Shown: positions 40,160 through 52,380, counted from the stretch's first letter. The stretch: DNA of 64,000 bases from Heloderma charlesbogerti (GCA_026122225.1 JANEZZ010000793.1:992001-1056000); one strand, 5' to 3'. The notes: generated by a model not told the origin, from the sequence alone. A program made the numbers and translations.

Positions 40160-41436
40160 TTAATCTCTTTCCTGTTCATACAGAACTCTCTGCGCTCCTC
40201 TCGTATTTTCCCCTCTCTCTTTCTGCTTCAAAGCCTCACAGTCACGCTTCCAGTGTCCCATTTTCTTACAAAAGGCACATTGATCTTTCCCCAAGGGAGA
40301 TCCTTTCCTTCCCCCTTTCCTCCCCTTCCTAGCTCCCTCCTTGTCAGGTTTAAGAACCGCAGCAAGGAGCTTGGCCTGCCTCTTGTCTTTTTCTTTTCCT
40401 TCTTCTTCTTCTCGCCTCTCATAAACCTTTTGAGCTACTTCAACTAAAACTCCTAGGTCAGCTGCCAAGCCTCCTTCAACTTTTTGCAACTTCTTTTTGA
40501 TGTCTTGGCAGCTATTTCCCACGAACTGAGTCGTGAGGATCCTTAAATTTTTTTGGATCATTCAAGTCAATGTCAGTATATTTGGTGAAGGCTTCCCTTA
40601 GCCTTCGGAGGAACACGGCAGGAGGCTCATTTTTGTCTTGTTTTAAAGTCAGAACTTTTTGCAAATTGGGGGCCCTCTGCGCAGCTTGTCTCATGCCTGC
40701 TAAAATGAGCCGAAAATACAGCATGCCTCTGCCTTTGTGCAGCGGTGGCTAGTCTCCGATCCGGCTGTCTTAAAGGCAACACTGCTGCTATCTGATCTTC
40801 GGTCACAAGGGGGAGCTCCTCCCTAAGCTTGGCGCGCGCCGGCAAGAATAGTCGGTTTCTGACTAAGGAAACAAGTGTTTAATAACATCTGTGTGTTGTC
40901 CCAGGTAGGATTGTGTGTGAGCCTCACATTTTCTATTAAGGACAACAATGGACTGGGGTCCTCCTCAAAGGAGGGGTTAAATTGTTTCCAATTATACAAG
41001 TCAGATGTCGTGAATGGGACATAAACAAACAACGTCTCTTGAGGATATTGGGCGGTAGAGTCGGGGACCTCTCTAATAGGGAAGGTCAATTTTTCTTAAT
41101 TATCACAGGGAGGGCCAAGGATATACATTTAATTACCCATGGGGCGGGCCTGCCGCCGAGGGGTACACAAGTTGCCCACGAATCAATATAAGGGAACTGG
41201 TCCCAACTTCCCCTCTGTGCTACTGTTGTTCGCACATCAGATACCAAGGTTGGGTCAAAAGACCCCTCGGGTGGCCATTTGGGTTCTAATACTGGCCATT
41301 CCCGAGTGCAAAAAAAGACAAGACGATCCTTTGTCATCTTAGTTCTATAATCCTGCTTAAAATGTGACCAATTGCGCAAACAACACTCCAAGGGCGTATG
41401 GGACTTCTTCGCAGACTTAGATTGGGACCCGCCCAT
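40160..41436 (-). pseudogene. ERV-A gag, frameshifted
   Basis: Structural polyprotein. The start MGGSQSK is a myristoylation-type matrix N-terminus. Capsid follows with PFTTSDLYNWKQFNP near 41010 and a major homology region (FLRRLREAFTKY) near 40600. Nucleocapsid has one zinc knuckle, CAFCKKMGHWKRDC, near 40265. The frame shifts near 41090, 40840, 40750 and 40550, the last in an A7 run. Gag ends at a TAA (40162-40160), after which the pro frame continues in phase. Confidence 0.85.
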
Positions 41437-41836
41437 GACGGTGGGAATTTCAGTCAGCAATTCTTGCGCTTCGCCCTCCTCTGACCTAGCCCGTCTCCGG
41501 GGTAAGGAAATGCAGATTGGGGCTCCCCACTCGCTTCGCCCGTAGGCGTCTCACACAATCACAAACACACCACCGTCCCGCGTTTATCCCCTAATGTAAG
41601 CTGTTTCACTTACCCCAAAAGCCTCTTCTGTCCCGCCCGCAGCTGCGTCCAGCTGCTTATTGATCCACTGCCGGTGCCTAAAAGGAGTGATCATGTCTCC
41701 CTCTTCCTCTGGCGTTGGTCCCCGAGCGCCTCTGCCGCCGCCATCGTGAGGAGAAGGCAGTGTAAACAACCGCCTGTGGCCACTTCTCCTCCGTGGCCCC
41801 TCGGCTCAGCGCGAAGGGGACGCGCCCCGAAGCAGG

Positions 41837-41854
41837 ATCCGAGTCACGGCACCA
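41837..41854 (-). other. ERV-A primer binding site, tRNA-His
   Basis: TGGTGCCGTGACTCGGAT, three bases from the 5' LTR, is complementary to the 3' end of vertebrate tRNA-His including CCA. ERV-B has the same site at 59397-59380. Confidence 0.85.
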
Positions 41855-41857
41855 AAT

Positions 41858-42218
41858 TGTTAGATAAAAAGTCCTTGCTTTCGGTTTAGAAGAAAAGAAT
41901 GCCAGGCAGGCAGCAGTGGATCCAACACTATTTTATTGAACGTTTTGCAAAACGGGTGCAGAGCAGTCTGGACCCCGAGACACGTGTGCAAAAGCCCTTT
42001 ATATCATATTGCTTCTATTGTTCTTACCAGTAACCAATGAAACAGTTAGTACATCGGCTCACTAAGTTAATAGCCAATAAACAGTCAGTATCAGCTTACC
42101 AAACTGTTAGTCATGAGCACGTCAGTATGATTTTCTTTTTGCTCTGCCTACATTTTTCGCCACTCGGGCTTTTATGTAACTTGAGACGCCAACAGTTACG
42201 GAGTCTCTTTTTCTAACA
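41858..42218 (-). repeat. ERV-A 5' LTR
   Basis: 361 bp with TG...CA ends. On the sense strand a TATA box (TATAAAGG) lies at 42004-41997 and a poly(A) signal AATAAAA at 41937-41931. Confidence 0.93.
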
Positions 42219-42222
42219 ATAG

Positions 42223-42940
42223 GGACTGTCGTAATGGTGCTTCTGCTGAACGCCCCTTTTCCACCGCTCCACGCTGCTCTTGCAAGCGTGGAGCCGGGGA
42301 CAAACTGCACTGCCTACGAGGTGGCAGGGAGTCAGGTTTCCGAGAACCTGAGTGTCACGTTCCTTTGTCCTCCACCTTCGCAATCAACTCTAGGATACCA
42401 GGCTTCAGGCTTACTAGTTAATGACCAGCTTCCTTACAAACGCAAATTCTAGGAAACTCTCAGACTACAATGGAAACAGCTATTCCACACAATTATGAAT
42501 ATCAGCAGAGCAGCTGAAGTGGAAGTTAGAGAAGCTGCCAGCAGTTTGAACAAGAACTTCTAGGCCAGACTAGCTTAGGGGGGATGCCTCTCCCTTAAAG
42601 GGGCTCTCTCCTATGCAGGCTTTCACACATAGCCAACCTGGTGGAGCGTCTGAGCTCCGCCTCTAACTTTTCCCGCTTCGCTCCGAGACGGACTTTAGCA
42701 TCTCTCAAGTCATGCCCCGTACGCTCCTCCTCCCTCAAAACCTGGGTTCTCGTGGAGGAGGAAGGGGGGGGTTCAGGCTAAGCCATCTGTGCACCAAGGT
42801 CTTCAGAAGAAGGCCTTGCCATATCTGAGCTCCCTAGGGAGGGAGCCTCTCCCTGTTCCGGCTGTTCCCATTCTGAATCTGAGCTGCTAAACATCTCCAC
42901 ACGCTCAGATTCTTTCCTGACAGTGAGCTCGGTTCCCAGA
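42223..42940. other. Intergenic, nothing recognised
   Basis: Right flank of ERV-A. A mixed-composition stretch with no motif-bearing frame and no clear terminal repeats. Confidence 0.35.
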
Positions 42941-42944
42941 AAAC

Positions 42945-43112
42945 AAAAAATCCTATGGCTGCCTAGGTGCTGTCTAGTGGACATAGGACTGCACCCTTAG
43001 ACAGAAAAAAGTCCTTCAGCGTCCAGCATGCCCCAGGTAGCATGGCTGGCTGGGCCATGATGGGAGTTGTAGGGCATTTTTCTGTCTAAACATGCATAGG
43101 ATTGCACCCTAG
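42945..43112. repeat. Foldback MITE (GCAATCCTATGCATG group)
   Basis: Left ATAGGACTGCACCCTTAGAC pairs with right GTCTAAACATGCATAGGATT and GCACCCTAG. Core CCAGCATGCCCCAGGTAGCA and GGGCCATGATGGGAGTTGTA. Related to 28222-28350. Confidence 0.6.
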
Positions 43113-44757
43113 CATTAATAAAAATAATAATAACCACAATTTAAACATTCATATTAATTCACCAGGCAGGGACTGGGCCCCTCCTCCCTTCACAGAGGCC
43201 GTTGCAACCAACTACCCGCTGAGCAGCAGAGGAAGAGGAGGTAACTGTCGCCATTGTGGGAGAAGGAATTAACAAATTCCTTCACCATCCACCATATTGG
43301 GGTTGTAAACCCAAGAGGAGGGACTGTCTTGTTACTTTTCTTTGTAACCCACTCTGAGAGCTTTTTTGGCCTAAGGGTGGGGTATAAATGCTGCAAAGAA
43401 AGAAATAAAAAGCATGTTTGCTTAGATATGAATCCAGCCAAGTTCAATAGGAGTGGCTCAGATGACTGAAGCCTTTGTGAAACTCACCCAAATGGCACAG
43501 GTGGGGATGAAGGGGTGATCCTAACTCAGGGCTTGCCTGCCCTGAAGACCGAATGCTAAAAAGGAAAACAACCACAGGCATGATCACCTGTTAATCTAAC
43601 CCTGAGGGGAAATTCCTTTCTCATGGCAGTCAGAGGCCGGGGTGGACAGCCAAGCCAATCCAGTTTGTCTAGAGGAGTTTCCTCGGGGCCAAACATTCTT
43701 CCTTCTTTAGGCTTACCATAATTCTACCTCCAAGCCCTTGAGCCAAAAGATTTCTATGAAGCACCTGTCACAACAACAACAACAACAACAATAATCTCAG
43801 AGCTAGGTTCCAGCACCACCCAAAGAACTTTTACATTTTCATAGGCTCTTTAATGTACGAGGTGGTGTTTGAACTAGTGCTGTGCCGAAAAATTCTCCCA
43901 CATTTTTTTTTTTTTTGGCCGTTCTCATTCAATTTGATAAAAGAGAAATTTCTTCTGAAAAGAAGTTCAACGGTGGAGAAATTCTCATGGGTTGGGTTTG
44001 GGTCTCTTGGGCTTACCTTACTTAAGAGAAGTGACTGAGGAGTGAGCTCAAGTGTCCTGTTTTTCATTGTACAATCGTCTCTCTGGCCACCTGTAGCCTC
44101 CTCAGCTTCCTATGGTTCAATTAAAGTGCCATGTTTAAGGCACCAGGAGGTAACTCCTCCCATAGGGCTTTTTCAGATCTGGACATGCAGGCAGCCTGGG
44201 AGCCTGGCTGTGATTAGATAAGATCAAGAACACCATGAAAATGCATGATAAAACATCCTGAATGAGGCAGAACAAGGGAAGCCTCTTTCATGGGGAGAGA
44301 AAAGTTTCAGGAAATTGGAGGACAGATTTTGGCAGAGCGCTAACTCCACCTCATCCCTGGAGCTGGGTACAACACTGCCCCTCACATACACACACACACA
44401 CCTGCATTATGCAAACTTGGGGGCCAGCCTGCTGACACAGTTAATGTTGTGCCAGCACAGAAACCCCAAACCTTGACCAAAAAAGAAAGAAGCTGTGCTA
44501 CAAGCCCTGCCAATGGGGAGCCCTACCTGGGAGAAACTGTGGAGAATTTCTCCTCCCCCTGGAGAAATTTGGTGACATTGTCTCCCAGATTTCTCAGCCT
44601 ACAAGTAAGGTGGAGAATAGTGAGAGGCCATTTGCGCACAGCTCTAGTTTTAACACTGTTTTAGCTAATTTATTGTTGTTGTTATTATTTCTCTGCTTTG
44701 TGATTTTAATTGCTGTAATGCTACGGTTCCTCTGCTCTGTGGATAGTATCCAATTTT
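43113..44757. other. Intergenic, little recognised
   Basis: An (AAC)n run at about 43771-43790, an LTR-free T-rich stretch, and a CA run at about 44385-44402. No domain-bearing frame. Confidence 0.35.
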
Positions 44758-44940
44758 AGTCCCACTTAGAGTAGACCCATTTAAATGAATGGAACTTAAG
44801 TTAAGTTAAGGGGGTTGGACTCGATGGCCTTGTAGGCCCCTTCCAACCCTACTATTCTATGATCCTATGATTAGTCATGATCAATCTATGTCTCATTCAT
44901 TTCAATAGGTCTACTCTAAGTAGGGCAAACATTGGATAGT
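44758..44940. repeat. Foldback MITE interrupted by a CR1 tail
   Basis: The outer parts (CCACTTAGAGTAGACCCATT and TAGGTCTACTCTAAGTAGGG) form the same inverted pair as at 1276-1395. Between them, about 44808-44872, lies a 65-bp CR1 3' end with GGCCTTGTAGGCCCCTTCCA and ATTCTATGATCCTATGAT. Confidence 0.65.
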
Positions 44941-44984
44941 GCCTTGTGTTTTCAGAAAGGTCTTTTTTTACTAGAATTGTGTTT

Positions 44985-45785
44985 GCTGCATTATACATTG
45001 CCAAAAAAGAGAAAATATGTCCAAAAAAGGAGGACAGAGGACAGCAGTTTGCATAACAATTGCATAGGTTAATTTATATTCATAGTTGTAAATGTAGAAA
45101 TAATGACTATAATTTAAATAGAAATACAATACATCTAACCCTAGTGGGGAAGACTGTGACCAGATGACCTGCATGCTTGTTCAACATGCTTTCCAGGTGC
45201 TAACTGCTGATGGACAACTCCAAGGCTCCTTGTCTCCCTTCATAGGGTTCTTTATTTTTAAACTGAACTTGGACAGTGCAGCCCTTCAGACAGAGGACAC
45301 ATTCAAATAAAAGACTGTACTCTGTAAAGTAGGGCATAAGGCCACCTAATAGGGAGACTAGTAAAATATATTATGGACTAGGAACTTAAAAAACAACTTA
45401 TTTACAAAGTAGGATGGCCACTTACGAATCACCAAAAAAGAGGAATACACCACCACAAAAGAGGACAGAGGCTTGCATACAATTTGCATGTGCTAATTCA
45501 TGTATAGAGAGATGCAAATTTAGAAATAATTATTATAATTTAAATAGAAATACAGTATATCTCATCATAGTGCGGAAGACTGCGATCAGGTGACCTAATC
45601 AGGTGACCTGTGCGCCTTGCCTGTTCAGTCTGCTGATCAGCTGTTAACTGTTGATGGGCAACCGTTCTTATGGTTCTGTACCTTTAAATTGGAATTGGAC
45701 TGCACAGCTCTTAAAATAAAGGACACTTCTCTGGCAGCCATCCAAATGGAAGACTGTCCTCTGTAAAAGAGGCCAGATGGACACC
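44985..45785 (+). repeat. Two diverged direct copies of an unclassified repeat
   Basis: 44985-45355 and about 45413-45785 share the order of blocks: AAAAGAGGACAGAGG, TTTGCATA, TAATTTAAATAGAAATACA, GGAAGACTG, and a closing CTCTGTAAA. They are strongly diverged. No coding motif. Confidence 0.5.
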
Positions 45786-47391
45786 CTTGCTGTTATAGTT
45801 CCTCAGACTCCCAGTGGGCAGGGCCAGCATGAGGGATCAACTTTGTCAGGTACCTGCCAAGGCTTCCAACCCAGCTGGTGGCTCACTGCTAACCTGTAGA
45901 GCTCTCTAGACCTTCTTCTCCTCCTTGTGGTTCCTGCCCATTTACCACCCCTCTCCAAGTGTGTGAGCAGTGACAAGAGCAAGGAGACAACAGCAGCTTC
46001 CACTTGCTGCTTGGCAAATTGGGCCAAAAGGGAGAGTGCAAAGGTAAAGGTGACAGTGGCAAGGAAGTGGGACTGCGCAGGAAGCAGGATCTGCCAAAAC
46101 TTGGAGCAAATACTGCTAATGGAAAAGCATTTAGGATCTAACAGCGGAGCCCTAGAAGCCCATATGTACCAAATGATATACCAAAAGGTACAAGTGATGT
46201 GAATCTGATACACTGAGACTCCACTAGTCCTCTTAGATAAAGCCCTTTTGCTATATCAGACCACACTAAGAAACTAAAATAGCTGCAAAGAGACTATCAC
46301 ACAAGGTTGAGTAATCCTTACATTATCCATCTCTAGAAGGGACTCAGAAAATAGGGCATCGGTCCTAATGTGAGCTTGCTGTGTCCAAATTTTGGAATTT
46401 ATCTATTTATTTATTTTAGAAATGTATATATTGCACCTTCATCTGGAAGAGGGTTTCAGGGCAGTGCACATAAAAATTAAACCTTCAACACAATTAAACA
46501 AACCCCAAATCTAAACATAAAACTAAATAGTGTTATGCCTCTAGATTTTACTATTTCAATCAGCTTTAAAAATACAAATGTACATTAAAAAAAATTTAAT
46601 ATATATTTTTAATTACTGTGAAAATAAAAAGGTTTTAACCTGGTGCTGAAAATAATACAGGGTTGGCACCATTCCTTACTAGCAGGTTCACTTGCATGTT
46701 TTATCAAAGACCATAAAAGTCTAACAATCCTACAACAAGGTTGAAACTGACTGAAGGTGTGTCCCTGAAAACTTCTCAAAATGCACTGGAATGTTCCAGG
46801 AATTAAGGCAATGGTGGGGTGTTTTTTTTTACCGTGGTGGGTATACATCTCTCACTGTGAGTTCAAAAAGTGAGCTTCATACCCACTACAGAAAGGGTGA
46901 GTTTTGTCAGCCGTGTTCTAATCTCACAAAATAAAGTTTAAAAAATAACAAAGGTAAGAGGCAGTGCAACAAAAATGCTTCGAGTGGCCCCAAAGGCCCC
47001 ATCTTCAAGTCTGCATTTTTTTTCGGATTTCCTGTACATTTTGGGAGATATGTAAGGAGATATTGGCATCATCCGGATTTTCGTCTTGCATTATAAAAGT
47101 AATCCCAGTCACTTGCTCCACCCCCTGAGCTTCCATTTTGCATCAGGCTTCACCACCAAGCTGCTATTTTTTTCACCTGACTGGTCAAGATTCTAAGAAA
47201 CAAAGTAGATCCTGTAAGCCTGAAGTCCGCCCACCTCTATTAGAGTAGATGTGTTGGGAAGGAAGATCTTGGATAATTCCTCAGCTGCATCGCATATGGT
47301 AAGCAAATTTTTACAATGTGTCTTCAAACAATATTGGGAAATGCATCAGAATGCTTAGCATCAAACACTCCAGATGGCTGATCTGATCACC
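45786..47391. other. Intergenic with repeat fragments
   Basis: 45810-46100 is the third copy of the dispersed block seen at 15.1 and 32.1 kb. About 46395-46700 looks like an inverted LINE tail (TTTCAGGGCAGTGCACATAA). The rest is unassigned. Confidence 0.35.
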
Positions 47392-47402
47392 TCTGTAACA
47401 GG

Positions 47403-48261
47403 TTGTTGTTGTTGTTCAGTCGTTCAGTCGTGTCCGACTCTTCGTGACCCCATGGACCGCAGCACACCAGGCCTTTCCTGTCTTGCACTCTCTCCCAGAG
47501 CGTGCTCAGGTTCATATTCGTTGCATCAGTGATGCTATCTAGCCATCTCATCCTCTGCCGTCCCCTTCTCCTTTTGCCTTCAATCTTTCCCAGCATCAGG
47601 GTCTTTTCCAGAGAGTTTTCTCTTCGCATTAGGTGGCCAAAATATTTGAGCTTCAGCTTCAGTATCTGTCCTTCCAATGAACACTCAGGGTTGATTTCCT
47701 TTAGGATTGACTGACTGGACCTCCTTGCAGTCCAGGGGACTCGTAAGAGTCTTTTCCAGCACAACAGTTCGAAAGCATCGATTCTTTGGCGCTCAGCCTT
47801 CCTTATAGTCCAGCTCTCACAGCCATACGTTACTACTGGGAAAACCATAGCTTTGATTAGACAGACCTTTGTCAGCAAGGTGATGTCTCTGCTTCTTACT
47901 ATGCTGTCTAGGTTTGCCATAGCTTTCCTCCCAAGGAGCAAGCGTCTTTTAATTTCATGGCTACAGTCACTGTCTGCGGTGATCTTGGAGCCCAAGAAAA
48001 TAAAATCTGTCACTGCTTCCATTTCTTCCCCTTCCATATGCCAGGAAGTGATGGGGCCAGATGCCATGATCTTCGTTTTTTTAATGTTGAGTTTCAAACC
48101 AACTTTTGCACTCTCCTCTTTCACCCTCAACAAGAGGCTGTTTAGATCCTCTTCGCTTTCTGCCATTAGGGTGGTATCATCTGCGTATCTGAGGTTGTTG
48201 ATAATTCTCCCAGCAATCTTAATTCCGACCTGTGATTCATCCAACCCGGTGTTTCTCATGA
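47403..48261 (-). mobile_element. 5'-truncated Bov-B LINE
   Basis: 859 bp, flanked by 11-bp direct repeats TCTGTAACAGG (47392-47402 and 48262-48272). The minus strand keeps an open frame of about 285 residues for the RT end ([36 protein letters not shown]). It lacks everything upstream, as in typical LINE truncation. Confidence 0.9.
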
Positions 48262-48272
48262 TCTGTAACAGG

Positions 48273-49055
48273 TAATAACCGAGATAACAGATACATTGGA
48301 GAATGCAGCTAGAGGGGAATGGAGGAAGGTATGTCAGCTCAAATGCTGATGGGGCTGGTAGCCCATGGGTTTAGTGTTCGAAAGCATTCATTACATATAT
48401 TCCATACTGTAATGCTGGTTGTGGAATGCACCAGCTGGAGGATGCACCAGAAAACTTTAACTCTATAGTTGTGAGGTGTCCATGCCATGCAAAATTTACT
48501 TTCTCCCCTTGACATTTGTGCAAGAAAGTAAAGGGGTTGCCACTGGGGATGTAACTGACACAGTTGAAATGGGGCCAAAACCTACATCTCTGACCTAGTG
48601 TCACAGAAGAACTGCACCTTTATTCCACCAAATCTGTGTTCATCCCCAAGTTGGTGTTCGCTGAGAGCTAACCTAAATGTCACGTTAAATATGTAGCACA
48701 TAGCTGATCCTCACTCCTTTATATACATACTTCTGTGCAAGTGAGCAGGACCCTGATCCAGATCAGGACTACCATGCACTGGTAGGGAAAGTTTAAACCT
48801 TCCCACCCCACCACTTTTTTTTCCTTTAAATTCGGGGGGGGGGGGTTGCGCAGAGGCTAAAAAAATAAGAAAAATTCCATTGGCAGACACAAACACAGGG
48901 CAGAGGGGCCATTTGTATAAAGAATCAGCAAGAGAGAGAAAAATCCCACCCCCTTGAAAATGATCCCCTAGGTCATTTTCTCCTAAAGCTGGGCTGATGT
49001 CTGGTTTCATAGCCTAGGAGGCATTGGCAGGGAAGAATCAGACGGCAGGAGTAGG
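48273..49055. other. Intergenic, nothing recognised
   Basis: Between the truncated Bov-B and a CR1 end. A G10 run lies at about 48836-48846. No motif-bearing frame. Confidence 0.35.
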
Positions 49056-49285
49056 GATCATAGAATCATAGAATAGTAGGGTTGGAAGGGGCCTACAAGG
49101 CCATTGAGTGCAACTCCCTGCTCAATGCAGGAATCCAAGTCAGAGCATCCCTGACAGATGGCTGTCCAGCCTCGTCTTGAAGGCCTCCAGTGTGGGAGAG
49201 CCCACCACCTCCCTAGGTAATTGGTTAAGCACTGCCTACCACCCACTGATTCTCCCCTCCAAAAATTCCCTCCAATTCTGAACAC
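49056..49285 (-). repeat. CR1 LINE 3' end, minus strand
   Basis: Starts with ATCATAGAATCATAGAATAG, the complement of the CR1 terminal octamers, and continues with GGCCTACAAGGCCATTGAGT and CTCGTCTTGAAGGCCTCCAG. Confidence 0.85.
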
Positions 49286-49789
49286 TAGCATTATGAAGAG
49301 TTAGAAAACATGCGATAGGATACTGGATTCCCAATTGCAGCCCCATAAGCCTCTCACTGGCTTCTCTGCGGGTGGATAGGCTGGAGGAGAGCTAGCAAAG
49401 GAGAAACAGGAAGTGTGGGAACCCCTGAGCTGTTTCTCCCATCACAGCAAAATCACAAGTCTTTACAATGGCTCTGACCTGCATCTCATGTGAGGTTCTG
49501 TTGGCTGGGAAAGACACAGAGATTTAACGGGTAGGTAGTGTAGTTAGGTAATTGCAGAGCTTTTCTACACAAGACTGTTAATTGGCTGTTAATTCACTGT
49601 ATCTGCTTTTGGTTTCATTGCAGAATTGAGATCTGAGCACTAGAACATTAGTTATTGAGTGGATTAGAAATGTACTAAGTAAATAGATGAAGAGCATTTC
49701 CTTTCCTGCTTTTCCATTATATAACCTCTAGGTGGCATTGTGGTATAGCGGAATAGTGCAAATACACAAAAGGAAATTGCACTTTCTTT

Positions 49790-50735
49790 CACTTTCACAA
49801 TTAAATGCCCACATGGATGAGGAGGTGCAGGGAACGCTTATCAGATTTGCAGATGACACAAAATTAGGTGGGATAGCTAATACCCTGGAAGACAGAAGCA
49901 AAATTCAAAGTGATCTTAGTAGACTGGAGCGCTGGGCTGAAAACAACAGAATGACATTTAATAGGGATAAATGCCAAGTTTTGCACCTAGGAAAAAGAAA
50001 CCAAATGCAGTTACAAGATGGGGGATACTTGGCTCAACAATATTACAAGCGACAAGGATCTTGGAATTGTTGTAGATCACAAGCTGAATATGAGCCAACA
50101 ACGTGATGTGGATGCAAAAAAGACAAACGCTATTTTGGGCTGCATTTATAGAATTATAGCTTCCAAATCATGTGAAGTACTAGTTCCCCTCTACTCAGCA
50201 CTGGTTAGGCCTCCACTTGAGTACTGTGTCCAGTCCTGGGCACCACAATTTAAGAAGGATGCAGACAAACCGGAGAGGGTTCAGAGGAGGGCAACGAAGG
50301 TGATCAGGGGACTGGAAAGTTTGGAAACAAAGCCCTATGAGGAGAGACTGAAAGAACTGGGCATGTTTAGCCTTGAGAAGAGAAGACTGAGGGGACATAT
50401 GATAGTGCTCTTCACGTGCTTGAAAGGTTGTCACAGAGAGGAAGGCCAGGATCTCTTCTTGATCATCCCAGAGTGCAGGACACGGAATTATGGGCTCAAG
50501 TTACAGGAAGCCAGATTCCGGCTGAACATCAGGAAAAACTTTCTGACTGTTAGAGCAGTACGAGACTGGAACCAATTCCCTAGGGAGGTAGTGGGCTCTC
50601 CCACACTGTAGGCATTCAAGATGAAGCTGGACAGCCATCTGTCAGGGATGCTGTGACTTGGATCCTGCATTGAGCAGGGGGTTAGACTCGATGGTCTTAT
50701 AGTCCCCTTCCAACCCTACTATTCTATGATTCTAT
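49790..50735 (+). repeat. CR1 LINE, 5'-truncated
   Basis: RT C-terminal half in two overlapping frames (a frameshift near 50020): FADDTKLGGIANT, RLERWAENNRMTFNRDKCQ, then LEYCVQSWAP, RVQRRATKVIRGLE and FRLNIRKNFLTVRAVRDWN. Ends in CCAACCCTACTATTCTATGA. It is a dead copy. Confidence 0.88.
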
Positions 50736-51187
50736 TATTTTCCCTGCTCTAAAACAGTAATTGAAAGTGCTGGTTGGACACTGAAGTGAAACTGGAGGGT
50801 CACGGTGGTGTCTAAAGAACCTGCAAACAACCGTGAATAGGGAATAGTGCATTATAAATGCCTCATGTAGAAAAGCTCTTAAACTCTGGACCTAATGGTC
50901 TTACTGGGGGTGGGGGAACTCTTTAGACAGTAATGTGTATTAATTTACTTCAAAATGCGGTCAGCCAGCCCTGATAGGTCTGGGGCCCTCCTTCTCATTC
51001 TGTTGAGTGGGGCCCTGGACTTCCACCTAAAAGTCCTGCCCAGATGGCACCACCATGGGTACGATCATTTGTAATGAAAAACAATGGTTTGGCATTACTT
51101 GAGCAAGCATTAGGCTCACACACTCCTTCCTTCCTCCTTTTCCTAGTTTGCACCAAACGTATGAATTGGCAAAAGTATGGTTTGTGT

Positions 51188-51440
51188 TAAAGGCAAAACT
51201 GAAGTACCTTGGCCACATAATGAGAAGATAGGATACCCTGGAGAAGATGCTGATGCTAGGGAAAGTGGAAGGCCAAAGGAAGAGGGGCCAACCAAGGGCA
51301 AGATGGATATTCTGGAGGTGACGGACTCGACCTTGGGCGAGCTGGGGGTGGCGACGGCCGACAGAAAGCTCTGGCGTGGGCTGGTCCATGAAGTCACGAA
51401 GAGTCGGAAGCGACTGAACGAATAAACAACAACAACATGG
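51188..51440 (+). repeat. Diverged RTE (Bov-B-like) 3' fragment
   Basis: CTTGGCCACATAATGAGAAG and CACGAAGAGTCGGAAGCGAC parallel the Bov-B 3' end (GGCCACCTAATGCGAAGAGA, CACGAAGAGTCGGACACGAC), but with many changes and the tail AACAACAACAAC. An older or distinct subfamily. Confidence 0.7.
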
Positions 51441-52370
51441 TTTGTGTATTGTGCTTGCCCGAGAAATTGGGATTGTAATCCAAAGTTTTTGATTTTGATT
51501 TGCAAGTCTAATTTGCAGGGCAAGTGCAAGACATCGTTTACAGTTCAGACATCATCGTAAACTGTGGTTTGACGCCAAGCAGGAAGTAACTGGTGCACAA
51601 AGAAAGGAGGGAAGAGACGAACAAAAGACTTGTTGCCTTGGTGAAGAAAGATGATTCGGGGTTACATGTGGAGGAACCCATTGCTTCCCCACCCCTCTCA
51701 CTGGATCTTTGGCATGTTGGACTTTTGGTATGTGCAGACCGAAGGAGAGGAAAGCACTGCACCAAGAACCTCGTGTGACCCAAGAGACACAGACTGAATT
51801 GCCATTTAGATAAATAAGAGTTGGTTTCCATGACTGTATAGTAGCTGGCAAATCACAAATGAGTAAAATACAAAATGAGCCAGTCAAGAGACAGAAGCTC
51901 TCAAACTATGGAGAACAGCCTTTCCCAACCTGGTATCCTCTAGATGTTGTGGACTATAAGAATAGGACCCTCTGAAAAATTCAGTGAATAAGGCAGGGTG
52001 AGCGCACAAGAAAGCCTTGTCTGGAGGACCCCCCAAAAGTCTGTTTACTCAAGACTTTCCCTGATGGAGAGTGGATTTTTCAAGATCACCCTATAATAGC
52101 TTAAGTGTTCCTGAAAAAAACAGCCTGTATAGTAACATGTCCCACGAAGAGTTAAATATTAGACCTTTGTTCTACCCCTTGGACTTTCCTTTGCTCTTTG
52201 CTCTGTTTTCAGTTTCAGTTGTGTTCTTCACTCAGCCAGCAAGCATGTTTGCCTGCCTGCAGTAAGAAGTAAAAGTTTGTTTATTCTGCTGTTATTATGA
52301 TAAGTACAGCAGGATTGGGTGCTTATTGCTAAAGGGTGAAATAGAGAGATAATATAAAGTGATCTGAAAA
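51441..52370. other. Intergenic, nothing recognised
   Basis: Only a partial MITE end (CAGCCTTTCCCAACCTGGTA) at about 51908-51927. No domain-bearing frame. Confidence 0.35.
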
Positions 52371-52375
52371 AGTAT

Positions 52376-52380
52376 CTATC

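Larger units (their letters stand above)
35168..42218 (-). mobile_element. ERV-A: class I endogenous retrovirus, gamma-like, hypermutated
   Basis: A 7051-bp provirus between 4-bp duplications ATAG (35164-35167 and 42219-42222). On the minus strand the order is LTR, primer site, gag, pro-pol, env, LTR. The two 361-bp LTRs look identical. Gag and pol share a frame separated by one stop, a gamma-like layout. The coding region is dead: several frameshifts in gag, stops in RT, integrase and env, a one-base insertion in RNase H and a deletion of about 0.5 kb in env. Most point changes relative to ERV-C are sense-strand G to A. Confidence 0.95.

Noticed and set aside
40500..41100. Gag frame changes in ERV-A as programmed frameshifts
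   Set aside because: There are several, in both directions, inside the capsid, one at an A7 run. Retroviruses shift once between genes, so these are damage or homopolymer errors.
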